NCBI GenBank assembly: GCA_964638035.1
Contig: CAZWXD010000047.1
Coordinates: forward strand, 1-6,163
Direction of reading: 5' to 3'
DNA from: JAGGAG01 sp964638035
GTDB taxonomy: Bacteria; Gemmatimonadota; Gemmatimonadetes; Gemmatimonadales; GWC2-71-9
DNA length: 6,163 bases
Shown: positions 1 to 6,109 of the stretch, piece after piece
Layout: each line of letters opens with the position of its first letter
Numbering within the stretch: the stretch's first letter is position 1
Notes under the pieces: generated by a model
The model's database searches: none
What the model saw: the letters and a program-made list of their open reading frames with translations, nothing else
What the model was told of the DNA's origin: nothing
Position numbers and translations under genes: made by a program

Positions 1-542
1 CGCCGCTCGGCCGCACCTCGTGGTACCCCAGCAGCGTCCTGGCCTCGGTGCTGGTGGTCTCGGCCTGGGGGTGGTTCCTCATCCAGGGGGTGCGCGACCC
101 GAACGGCGGCATCAACTCCCTGTGGCCGCTCTTCGGCATCAGCAACCAGCTGCTCGCCATCGTGGCGCTCGCCGTGGGCACGACCATCATCGTGAAGGCG
201 GGGAAGGCCCGGCTGGCCTGGGTCACGCTGGCCCCGCTCGCCTGGCTGGTCGTGGTGGTCGGCACCGCCAGCTGGCAGAAGGTGCTCTCCAGCGATCCGC
301 GCATCGGCTTCCTCGCCCTCGCGAACGCGACCGATGCCCGGGTGGCCGCCGGGGAGCTGGCCGCCGAGGTGGGACGGCGGGTGGCGTTCAACGCCCGGCT
401 CGACGCCGCCCTGGCCGCGTTGTTCGCGCTGGTCACGGCGTGGGTGGTCCTGGCGGCGGCCCGCGAGTGGTGGCTGGTGCTCAGGGGACGGAAGCCGGCC
501 CGCTCGCAGGAAGCACCCTTCGTGGAGAGTGCCTATGCGTGA
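1..542 (+). CDS. cstA: Carbon starvation protein A (CstA) family transporter, C-terminal part
   Basis: This is the 3' end of a gene that begins before the window; the reading frame starts at base 3 and gives 179 residues up to a TGA at 540-542. The family consists of inner-membrane transporters for pyruvate or peptides, induced by carbon starvation in E. coli. The diagnostic stretch GGINSLWPLFGISNQ (bases 105-149, fragment residues 35-49) is a hallmark of the CstA core. About four hydrophobic segments are visible at fragment residues 12-29, 46-65, 74-90 and 134-153, followed by a short basic cytoplasmic tail (RGRKPARSQE). Full-length family members are roughly 550-700 residues, so most of the transporter lies upstream. 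The last 8 bp overlap the next gene, a ybdD/yjiX homologue, which is the classic partner of cstA. The substrate (pyruvate or peptide) cannot be told from this piece. Confidence 0.93.
   Translation, partial: PLGRTSWYPSSVLASVLVVSAWGWFLIQGVRDPNGGINSLWPLFGISNQLLAIVALAVGTTIIVKAGKARLAWVTLAPLAWLVVVVGTASWQKVLSSDPRIGFLALANATDARVAAGELAAEVGRRVAFNARLDAALAALFALVTAWVVLAAAREWWLVLRGRKPARSQEAPFVESAYA
524..529 (+). promoter_or_regulatory. Ribosome binding site for the ybdD-like gene
   Basis: GGAGAG ends 5 nt before the ATG at 535 and lies inside the end of the cstA reading frame. It supports the ATG at 535 over the more distant in-frame ATG at 334, which would add 67 low-complexity residues rich in Trp, Arg and Pro. 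Confidence 0.7.
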
Positions 543-735
543 CGCGCCGCGGGCCGCGCGGGCCTGCGCGCTGCTCGCCACCTGGATACGCCAGCTGGCC
601 GGCATGCCCGACTACCACGCGTACCTCCGTCACGTCTCCGCACACCATCCTGGCCAGGCTCCGATGAGCGAGGCCGAGTACTTCACCGACTACCTCGAGC
701 GCCGCTACGCCAATGGACCCAATCGCTGCTGCTGA
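535..735 (+). CDS. ybdD: YbdD/YjiX family small protein (CstA partner)
   Basis: A 66-residue protein of the YbdD/YjiX family (DUF466). It aligns by eye with E. coli YbdD over nearly its whole length: the core GMPDY (residues 23-27), HHPGQAPMSEAEYF (37-50) with the conserved HP.Q.PM pattern, the RYA segment near 58, and the terminal Cys-Cys pair (65-66) after Asn-Arg. In E. coli the paralogous genes ybdD and yjiX sit directly behind cstA and btsT, and YbdD is reported to be needed for pyruvate uptake by CstA. No membrane segment or signal peptide is seen, so it probably acts at the cytoplasmic face of the transporter. The ATG overlaps the cstA stop (ATGCGTGA, 8 bp), which points to translational coupling. 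Its own 3' end overlaps the next gene by 23 bp. The start at 535 fits both family length and the ribosome binding site. Confidence 0.93.
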   Translation: MRDAPRAARACALLATWIRQLAGMPDYHAYLRHVSAHHPGQAPMSEAEYFTDYLERRYANGPNRCC

Positions 736-1321
736 GCCCGCCCGCTCGTGGCCCCGCCTGCTGGCGAAGAACTTCCTCAACGGCCTGATCGTCATCGGGC
801 CCTTGGCCCTCACCGTGTACGTGTGCGTGCTTGCCTTCCGCTGGGTCGATGGCTGGCTCCGCATCCCGTTCCCGGGGGTGGGGTTCGTGGCAACCCTGGC
901 CCTGGTGACCCTGCTGGGCTTCATCATGTCGAGCGTGGTGGCGCGCGGGGCGATGGGGCTGGTGGACCAGGCCCTGGGCCGGCTGCCCGGCGTGCGCCTC
1001 CTCTACAACGCGCTCCGCGACGTGTTCGGCGCCTTTGCGGGAGACCAGAAGCGCTTCACGCGGCCGGTGCTGGTGGAACTCCTCCCCGGAAGTGGCACCA
1101 GGGTCATGGGGTTCCTCACGCAGGACGCGCTGGACGCCTTCGGGCTGCAGGACATGGTCGCGGTGTACCTGCCGCAGTCCTACAACTTTGCCGGGCAAAC
1201 GATCCTGGTGCCGAGTGCGCGGGTGACGCCGGTGGACGCGCGTCCAGCGGACGTGCTCGCGTTCATCGTCTCGGGCGGGATCTCCCTGCCGGGCCATGGC
1301 GAGGCGCACCGGGCGCCCTGA
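713..1321 (+). CDS. DUF502 family integral membrane protein
   Basis: A 202-residue protein of the DUF502 family, which in plants includes the COV (continuous vascular ring) proteins; the bacterial role is unknown. Two membrane segments are visible, residues about 21-44 and 56-79, preceded by a basic stretch that suggests a cytoplasmic N-terminus. Family-typical blocks follow: LPGVRLLYNALRDV (91-104), GFLT (133-136), VYLPQSYNFAGQTILVP (151-167) and the closing ADVLAFIVSGG (179-189). The length is usual for the family. The ATG at 713 lies inside the end of the ybdD-like gene (23-bp overlap, different frame). It is the only usable start before the first membrane segment, although no strong Shine-Dalgarno sequence precedes it, so translation probably depends on coupling to the upstream gene. 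Family assignment is firm; function and any link to CstA are open. Confidence 0.9.
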   Translation: MDPIAAAEPARSWPRLLAKNFLNGLIVIGPLALTVYVCVLAFRWVDGWLRIPFPGVGFVATLALVTLLGFIMSSVVARGAMGLVDQALGRLPGVRLLYNALRDVFGAFAGDQKRFTRPVLVELLPGSGTRVMGFLTQDALDAFGLQDMVAVYLPQSYNFAGQTILVPSARVTPVDARPADVLAFIVSGGISLPGHGEAHRAP

Positions 1322-1327
1322 GCACAT

Positions 1328-1342
1328 GCGCCGCTATGGCGC
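1328..1342. terminator. Short GC hairpin between convergent genes, possible bidirectional terminator
   Basis: GCGCC, loop GCTAT, GGCGC forms a 5-bp stem with a 5-nt loop. It begins 7 bp after the DUF502 stop codon and covers the stop codon (1334-1336) of the opposing gene. No run of T follows on either strand, so it is not a standard intrinsic terminator. The convergent blocks must stop somewhere near here, and this is the only hairpin in the 12-bp gap. Confidence 0.25.
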
Positions 1343-2215
1343 GATCCATCGCCCCGTGCGGGAAATCACCGCCGACGAGTCGTTCTCGAGGAAGCTGTAC
1401 CCGTCACGCCCCAGGTAGGGGTCGGCATAGACACCGCGCGCCCGCGCCGCCTCGCGTGCGCGCAGCAGCGCGGCGTACGCCTCCCTGGTGCCGATCCAGA
1501 GCAGCGCATCCGACGCTCGCGTGGCGGCGCGCGGAGGGATCCCCACACTGTCGGGCGCGGCGTAGACCCGGGCCAGGAAGGGAATCGCGACCGGGTCATC
1601 GGAGAAGCTGAGCAGCGTGAGGTAGCGGACCCGGAAGTTCTCGTCGGTTGCGCTGCTGAAGCGTGCCATCAGGCTGTCGGCCACATGAACGCTGCGGTCG
1701 AGGCGACCGAGGACCCAGGCATCGGCCAGCCCGTAGTGGCCCTCCGGCACCGCGGCCAGGATGCGGTCCCGCATCGCGGCGTCGCCCACCGTGGCCCGCT
1801 CAGCCATGAGCTGCACCGCCCGGAGCGGCTCGATCAGGTCGCCCGGGTCAATGCCCGGTGGGGCGCTCACCTTCCCCTCGTTGATGTGCCCGGTGAGGAT
1901 CGCTGCGCTGTCCGCCCATGCAGGCCGCCGCAGGTCGGCAAGCCGCGTGAGCGCCAGGAGCCCCTCGTTCCACGGCACCTCACCCGCCAGTGCCTGCTGC
2001 GTGCGCTTCCACAGGTCGGCGCCGCGCGTGAGCCCGAGGATGCGCGCCACGGTGTCGGCGGCCGGCGTGCCCATCCGCAGGCCATCGTGGAGCTCGGAGT
2101 AGGTGCCCCGCACCGAATCGGCGAGCCGCACCTGCACCTGCGCCGCTGCCCCCGGTGCCACCCCGCCTGCCAGCAGCACGGTCATGGCTGCGCGCACCAG
2201 CACCCGGTCATTCAT
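1334..2215 (-). CDS. Secreted protein of unknown function with possible helical (HEAT-like) repeats
   Basis: A 293-residue protein I do not recognise as a named family. It begins with a signal peptide: basic NDRVLVR, a hydrophobic stretch at residues 8-20, and an Ala-Ala-Ala/Gln cleavage site at 25/26, so the mature protein is probably exported to the periplasm or beyond. There is no lipobox Cys. The rest is rich in Ala, Leu, Arg and Asp and reads as amphipathic helix pairs, for example at 163-188 (LADAWVLGRLDRSVHVADSLMARF), 193-219 and 229-259. Conserved-looking phrases such as RVRYLTLLSF, DPVAIPFLARVY and ASDALLWIGT are typical of HEAT-type helical repeats. No catalytic motif is seen. The ATG at 2215 is supported by GGGAG 6 nt upstream. 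It follows the MFS gene with an 18-bp gap and is the last gene of the minus-strand block. Confidence 0.8.
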   Translation of the reverse strand: MNDRVLVRAAMTVLLAGGVAPGAAAQVQVRLADSVRGTYSELHDGLRMGTPAADTVARILGLTRGADLWKRTQQALAGEVPWNEGLLALTRLADLRRPAWADSAAILTGHINEGKVSAPPGIDPGDLIEPLRAVQLMAERATVGDAAMRDRILAAVPEGHYGLADAWVLGRLDRSVHVADSLMARFSSATDENFRVRYLTLLSFSDDPVAIPFLARVYAAPDSVGIPPRAATRASDALLWIGTREAYAALLRAREAARARGVYADPYLGRDGYSFLENDSSAVISRTGRWIAP

Positions 2216-2221
2216 GGACCA

Positions 2222-2226
2222 CTCCC
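2222..2226 (-). promoter_or_regulatory. Ribosome binding site for the secreted repeat protein
   Basis: GGGAG on the minus strand ends 6 nt before the ATG at 2215. It lies in the 18-bp gap after the MFS stop codon (2234-2236) and fixes the start used for the signal-peptide reading. Confidence 0.65.
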
Positions 2227-2233
2227 GGCACCG

Positions 2234-3454
2234 TCATCGGTGCGACCTCGCCTGCCTGTGCACGAATCGCATCGCCCTGAGCCAACCTGCCGTTGCCAGC
2301 AGGGTGAGGACAGCCGAGGCACTGAGGGCCACGCTGGCGCCATGCCGCTCGTACAGCCAGCCGAAGCCCAGCGCTGCAGGCAGGGCGGCGAGGCCGGTGA
2401 TGGCGCTGTACGCACCGTACCCCTGCCCGCGCGCCTCACGGGCCAGGCTGGCGACCAGCGCGCGCTCCGCCGACTCGGTGAGTCCTGCCACCAGGCCGAA
2501 GGCGAGGAACACGAGACCGGCCATGGCGGCCGTCAGGGGACGGGCCAGGGCCAGGGCCACAATGGCGAAGAGCACGGCGCCCGCGGCAACCATCCCACGC
2601 GGGCCGATCCAGTCGGAGAGCCAGCCGCCGGGATAGGAGGCAATGCTCCGCACCACGTGCAGCCCACCCCAGGCGAGTGGCACCATCGCCAGTGTCACGC
2701 CGAGGTCCTGCACCCGCAGCAGGAGCAGCAGCTCGGGTATCCGTGCCAGCGTGAAGGCCGCAAGCGCGGCAATGGCCACGGCCAACCCACCCGGCCTCCC
2801 GCTCGATGGCGCTGCATGCGCGGGCGCCCCAGCCCGGTGCGCCTGCTCCGCGCCCCGCCTTCCTGACCCTCGCAGCACCACGGCCACCACGGCGAGCGCC
2901 ACGAGACCGGGGGCCAGGCTCCAGCCCATCACCTCCCGCACGCCGAGCCCGCGGGAGAGGAGCCACCAGGCCAGGACCGACCCTGCGACGGCACCCAGGT
3001 GGTCGAGTCCGCGGTGCAGGCCGAACGCGCGTCCATGCAGGGCAGCTGGCGTCACGTCGGCGATCATGGCGTCGCGTGGCGCGGTGCGCAGGCCCTTGCC
3101 GATGCGATCGACCACGCGGAGCCCCACGACCTGGGCCGCGGAGGAAGTGAGGGCCAGCACCGGGCGTACGAGGATGGCTGTCGCATAGCCCACCAGGATG
3201 AGCGGCCGCCGCCACCCACGCCGGTCGGACAGGTGCCCGCTCACCCACTTGAGGAGGGACGAGGCAACATCGGCCGCGCCATCCACCGCCGCGAGCATCG
3301 TCGCGCCGGCGCCCAGCGTCCCCGTCACCAGCGCGGGGAGGAGCGGCAGCACCATCTCGCTCGCCACGTCATTCCAGAAGGAGACGGCGGCGAGCCCCTT
3401 CACCGTCCCCGGTACCCGATCGCCCGCCCCCTGCGGGACCGCCGGCTCCGCCAC
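2234..3454 (-). CDS. MFS transporter, drug/small-molecule efflux type
   Basis: A 406-residue major facilitator superfamily protein with about 12 hydrophobic segments. Two half-domains are joined by a polar, Ala/Arg/His-rich cytoplasmic loop at residues about 196-222. Motif A is seen in the first half as GHLSDRRGWRRP (73-84) and in degenerate form in the second half as GWLSDWIGPR (277-286). The blocks FWNDVASEMVLPLLP (26-40), DRIGKGLRTAPRDAMIADVTP (116-136) and GRAFGLHRGLDHLGA (141-155) match a widespread bacterial MFS subfamily usually annotated simply as MFS transporter. Such proteins are proton-coupled, but the substrate is unknown. The start is GTG, preceded by AGGA at 5 nt; a second GTG at residue 18 is a possible alternative. 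The gene begins 7 bp after the peptidase-like gene and is followed 18 bp later by a secreted protein gene. Confidence 0.9.
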   Translation of the reverse strand: MAEPAVPQGAGDRVPGTVKGLAAVSFWNDVASEMVLPLLPALVTGTLGAGATMLAAVDGAADVASSLLKWVSGHLSDRRGWRRPLILVGYATAILVRPVLALTSSAAQVVGLRVVDRIGKGLRTAPRDAMIADVTPAALHGRAFGLHRGLDHLGAVAGSVLAWWLLSRGLGVREVMGWSLAPGLVALAVVAVVLRGSGRRGAEQAHRAGAPAHAAPSSGRPGGLAVAIAALAAFTLARIPELLLLLRVQDLGVTLAMVPLAWGGLHVVRSIASYPGGWLSDWIGPRGMVAAGAVLFAIVALALARPLTAAMAGLVFLAFGLVAGLTESAERALVASLAREARGQGYGAYSAITGLAALPAALGFGWLYERHGASVALSASAVLTLLATAGWLRAMRFVHRQARSHR

Positions 3455-3459
3455 GCCCG

Positions 3460-3464
3460 TCCTA
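3460..3464 (-). promoter_or_regulatory. Ribosome binding site of the MFS gene, overlapping the upstream stop codon
   Basis: On the minus strand TAGGA combines the TAG stop of the DUF885 gene (3462-3464) with an AGGA core ending 5 nt before the GTG at 3454. Terminating ribosomes would sit directly on this site, which supports both the GTG start and translational coupling. Confidence 0.6.
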
Positions 3465-5111
3465 CCCGTCCTGCCGCTCCACGCCCCACCGGATCAGCGA
3501 AATCGGCAGGCCACCGTAGGCGAGCACCTCATCGTGGAAGGTGCGGAGGTCGAATGCCGTCCCGCGCGCCGCGCGCACCGAGTCGCGGAGCGCCAGGAAG
3601 TCACGCCGCCCCACGGCGTAGCAGAGCTGGTATGTCGGCATCTGGCAGTAGCGTCGCACTTCGGCCAGGGCGCCGGCCCGGTCCATCGGCAGCCGGCCAG
3701 CCAGCTCCTGCACCGCCTCCTCGGCCGTCATGCCACGGGTGTGCAGGCCGATGTCCACGTCAATGCGCACCGCACGCCAGAGGAGGTCCACCAGGCGGAA
3801 GAGCTGCACCTCGGGCGAGGGGTAGAATCCCAGCTCGTCCATGAGCCCCTCGCAATAGAGCGCCCATCCCTCCACCGTGAGCGGCGACCAGAGGTGCTGC
3901 CGCACCAGCGACGGCAGCGCCTGGGCCCGCGTGAGCTGAAGGTGGTGCCCGGGCCACGCCTCGTGCGCGATGAGCGAGGGCAGGCCGTAGCGCGCATGCT
4001 CCTGGAGCTGCGCCGCGCGTGAACGGCCGTCGTGCTCCCCATCGGGCAGCGTCACGAAGAAGCGGCCGGGCCGGCCGGGCAGGTACGCGGGCGGCATCTC
4101 GTACGCGGCGAATGGCAGCATGGGCCGGAGGTAGGACGGTGTGGCCACCACCTCGAGGGGAACATCGGTGAGCGTGACGACCCGCTCCTCCTCGAGGAAT
4201 CGCTGCGCCCGGGCCACCTCGTCCTGGTACTGCCCCAGCACCGACGCCTCGGTGGGAGCCGCCTCCTCCCGCAGGCGCTGCACCAGCTCCCGCCAGGGCG
4301 TCCCGGGGGCGATTGTCCGCGCCACCGCCACGATCTCCGCCTCGACCTCGTCACGCAGGTGCAGGCCGTAGCGCCAGAGTTCGGGCGCGCCAGCCTGCAG
4401 CGCGTGCTCGAAGCGCAAGCGTCGCTCGAACTGCTCCTCCCCCACCGCAAAGGCAGTCGGGTCGGCATCGGTGGGAATGCGGTCGCGGAGTGCCGTCCCG
4501 AAGTTCCGGAGCGCCACCAGCGCCGCGCGGCCGGCCTCCGCCAGCTCGGGCGCGAGTTCCGGGGCGAGCGCACTGCACCGCTCCACCGCGGCGGCGACCA
4601 GGGTGCCGCCACCACCCAGCATGGCCAGCGCCGTCTCGGAGAAGATTGCCGGCGGCGACGCGAGCGTCGCCGTGGCCGCATCGAGGAACGCCGGCACTTC
4701 CTTGAGGCGGTCGGTCATGGCGCCGGCGGCGGCGCCATCCTCGCCCCGGCCCAGAACGGCGTGCACGCCATCGAAGAGGTGGGAGAGCCAGAAACAGGGA
4801 TTGCGCCGGTGGGGCCGCTCGTGTTCCAGCCGGAAGGCCAGCACCCGCATGTCGTCCAGCAGCGCCGTGCGGTCGATCTCCTGGGCGAGCGTCTCGACAT
4901 CCAGCTCCTCAGCGGCGCCTGCCAGCGCCCGCACCGCGACGAGGTGCTGCCGCACCGACTCCTCGTCGAAGCGCCCCAGCCGGCCGTCGTGCTGCACCAG
5001 GCCCACGGCACTCGCCGCGGCGGGGTCGAAGTGCCAGCGGAGGTCGAGGTACGACTGGCACAGCTCGTCAACGGCACTCATCTCGCCGCTGCCCATCCCG
5101 GCGCCGTCCAT
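3462..5111 (-). CDS. DUF885 family protein, probable zinc metallopeptidase
   Basis: A 549-residue DUF885 protein, a family with a mostly helical, M32-like metallopeptidase fold. The zinc site is visible as HEAWPGHH (residues 383-390, bases 3942-3965). This is the family form of HExxPGH, with H383 and E384 as ligand and general base, and a downstream EGWALYCE (414-421) that carries the likely glutamate ligand. The family C-terminal blocks also occur: RAVRIDVDIGLHTRGMT (446-462) and QMPTYQLCYAVG (490-501), the latter normally read as a substrate-binding or structural segment. Length is normal for the family. No signal peptide or lipobox is present and the frame offers no N-terminal extension, so the enzyme is predicted to be cytoplasmic. 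The ATG at 5111 is 1 bp after the upstream stop (TGAGATG); Met6 or Met11 are possible alternative starts. It is probably a peptidase, substrate unknown. Confidence 0.88.
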   Translation of the reverse strand: MDGAGMGSGEMSAVDELCQSYLDLRWHFDPAAASAVGLVQHDGRLGRFDEESVRQHLVAVRALAGAAEELDVETLAQEIDRTALLDDMRVLAFRLEHERPHRRNPCFWLSHLFDGVHAVLGRGEDGAAAGAMTDRLKEVPAFLDAATATLASPPAIFSETALAMLGGGGTLVAAAVERCSALAPELAPELAEAGRAALVALRNFGTALRDRIPTDADPTAFAVGEEQFERRLRFEHALQAGAPELWRYGLHLRDEVEAEIVAVARTIAPGTPWRELVQRLREEAAPTEASVLGQYQDEVARAQRFLEEERVVTLTDVPLEVVATPSYLRPMLPFAAYEMPPAYLPGRPGRFFVTLPDGEHDGRSRAAQLQEHARYGLPSLIAHEAWPGHHLQLTRAQALPSLVRQHLWSPLTVEGWALYCEGLMDELGFYPSPEVQLFRLVDLLWRAVRIDVDIGLHTRGMTAEEAVQELAGRLPMDRAGALAEVRRYCQMPTYQLCYAVGRRDFLALRDSVRAARGTAFDLRTFHDEVLAYGGLPISLIRWGVERQDG

Positions 5112-5112
5112 C

Positions 5113-6093
5113 TCAGCGGCCGGCTATCTCCGAGTGGTCGCCCAGGCTCAGGCTTCCCTCGAAGTGGTCCACCACCACGCCATTGCCGAGGAACGCACCG
5201 CTCACGCGGGCATGGGTGATCCGCGCGTCCCGCCCCACGATCGCGTTGGACAGGGCGCTGTCTTCCACCACCGACCCCGCCTCCAGGCTCACGTTGGGCC
5301 CAATGACGCTCCGTGCGAGGGTCACGCCGTCCTCGATGTACACCGGCTCGATCACCTGCACGTCCGCTGGCAGCTCCGGCCGCCGCGAGGCGCCCTTCCG
5401 CAGCAGGATCTCGTTGGTCTCGAGCAGGGTGTCCAGCTTCCCACAGTCGTACCAGCCGCCCACCTCGGCGGTGAGGATGCGCTTGCCGTGCTCGATCATG
5501 TGCTGGAAGGCGTCGGTGAGGTAGTACTCCCCCTTGTTCGCCGGCGAGGCCAGCACGTGGTCAATCCCCTGCCAGAGCGCGTCCACGGCGCGGATGTAGT
5601 ACAGCCCGATGTTCGCGAGCTTCGAGACGGGGTCCTTCGGCTTCTCCACGATCTTCGTCATGAAGCCCTGGCGGTCCGTCACCACCACGCCGAAGCGCTG
5701 GTAGTCCTCCACCTCCTTGGCCCAGATGATCCCGTCCAGGTCGGGGCGCTTCACCAGGGTCAGGTCGGCCTCGAACACCGTGTCCACGAAGATGATGAGC
5801 ACGGGGCCCTTCACGTGCGGCCGGGCCAGGTTCACGGCACCTGCCGTGCCGTCCTGCACCTTCTGCTCGATGAAGCGGGCCGGGTAGCGGTAGCGCGCCC
5901 GGGCGTACGCCTCCACCTGTTCCTTCAGGTGCCCGGTGATGAAGATCAGCTCCGTGACGTCGAGCCCTTCCAGCCGGTCCATCACCCAGTCCATCACCGG
6001 CTTGCCGGCCACCTTGAGCATCGGCTTGGGGACGAGGTGGGTGTGCGGGCGGAGGCGCGTGCCCTTGCCGGCGAGGGGAATGATGACTTGCAT
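5113..6093 (-). CDS. Sugar-phosphate nucleotidyltransferase (RmlA/GlmU-like) with beta-helix tail
   Basis: A 326-residue enzyme of the NTP_transferase family, which joins a nucleoside triphosphate and a sugar 1-phosphate to make a nucleotide sugar for polysaccharide or cell-envelope synthesis. The N-terminal Rossmann-like domain (residues 1-235) shows the nucleotide-binding loop GKGTRLRP (9-16), PKPM (22-25) with the conserved Lys, the probable metal-binding Asp104, EKP (150-152), NIGLYYI (161-167), GEYYLTDA (188-195) and GGWYDCGKLD (212-221). Residues about 248-326 look like left-handed beta-helix hexapeptide turns (VYIEDGV, SVIGPNV, SLEAGSVV, AIVGRDA), as in long-type glucose-1-phosphate thymidylyltransferases. 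It lacks a recognisable acetyltransferase active site. The ATG at 6093 gives a natural N-terminus, but no clear Shine-Dalgarno sequence precedes it. It is the first gene of the minus-strand block within the window. Base and sugar specificity cannot be decided by eye. Confidence 0.9.
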   Translation of the reverse strand: MQVIIPLAGKGTRLRPHTHLVPKPMLKVAGKPVMDWVMDRLEGLDVTELIFITGHLKEQVEAYARARYRYPARFIEQKVQDGTAGAVNLARPHVKGPVLIIFVDTVFEADLTLVKRPDLDGIIWAKEVEDYQRFGVVVTDRQGFMTKIVEKPKDPVSKLANIGLYYIRAVDALWQGIDHVLASPANKGEYYLTDAFQHMIEHGKRILTAEVGGWYDCGKLDTLLETNEILLRKGASRRPELPADVQVIEPVYIEDGVTLARSVIGPNVSLEAGSVVEDSALSNAIVGRDARITHARVSGAFLGNGVVVDHFEGSLSLGDHSEIAGR

Positions 6094-6109
6094 GAAGGGG
6101 TCTCGGGTT

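Noticed and set aside
334..534. Longer N-terminus for the YbdD-like protein starting at the ATG at 334
   Set aside because: The extra 67 residues overlap cstA in another frame and are low-complexity Trp/Arg/Pro/Gly sequence. The family length and a ribosome binding site support the start at 535.
683..1327. Minus-strand open frame opposite the DUF502 gene
   Set aside because: DUF502 on the plus strand is recognised along its full length, and the antisense product is rich in His, Arg and Gln without any motif.
1685..2866. Long plus-strand open frame (393 codons) opposite the secreted protein and MFS genes
   Set aside because: It spans two well-supported minus-strand genes and their junction, and its product is a His/Arg/Gly/Pro/Gln-rich composition with no domain. 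This is typical of antisense frames in high-GC DNA.
4032..5219. Long plus-strand open frame (395 codons) opposite the DUF885 and nucleotidyltransferase genes
   Set aside because: The opposing strand encodes the zinc-site protein with clear family motifs; the plus-strand product has shadow-frame composition and crosses a gene boundary.
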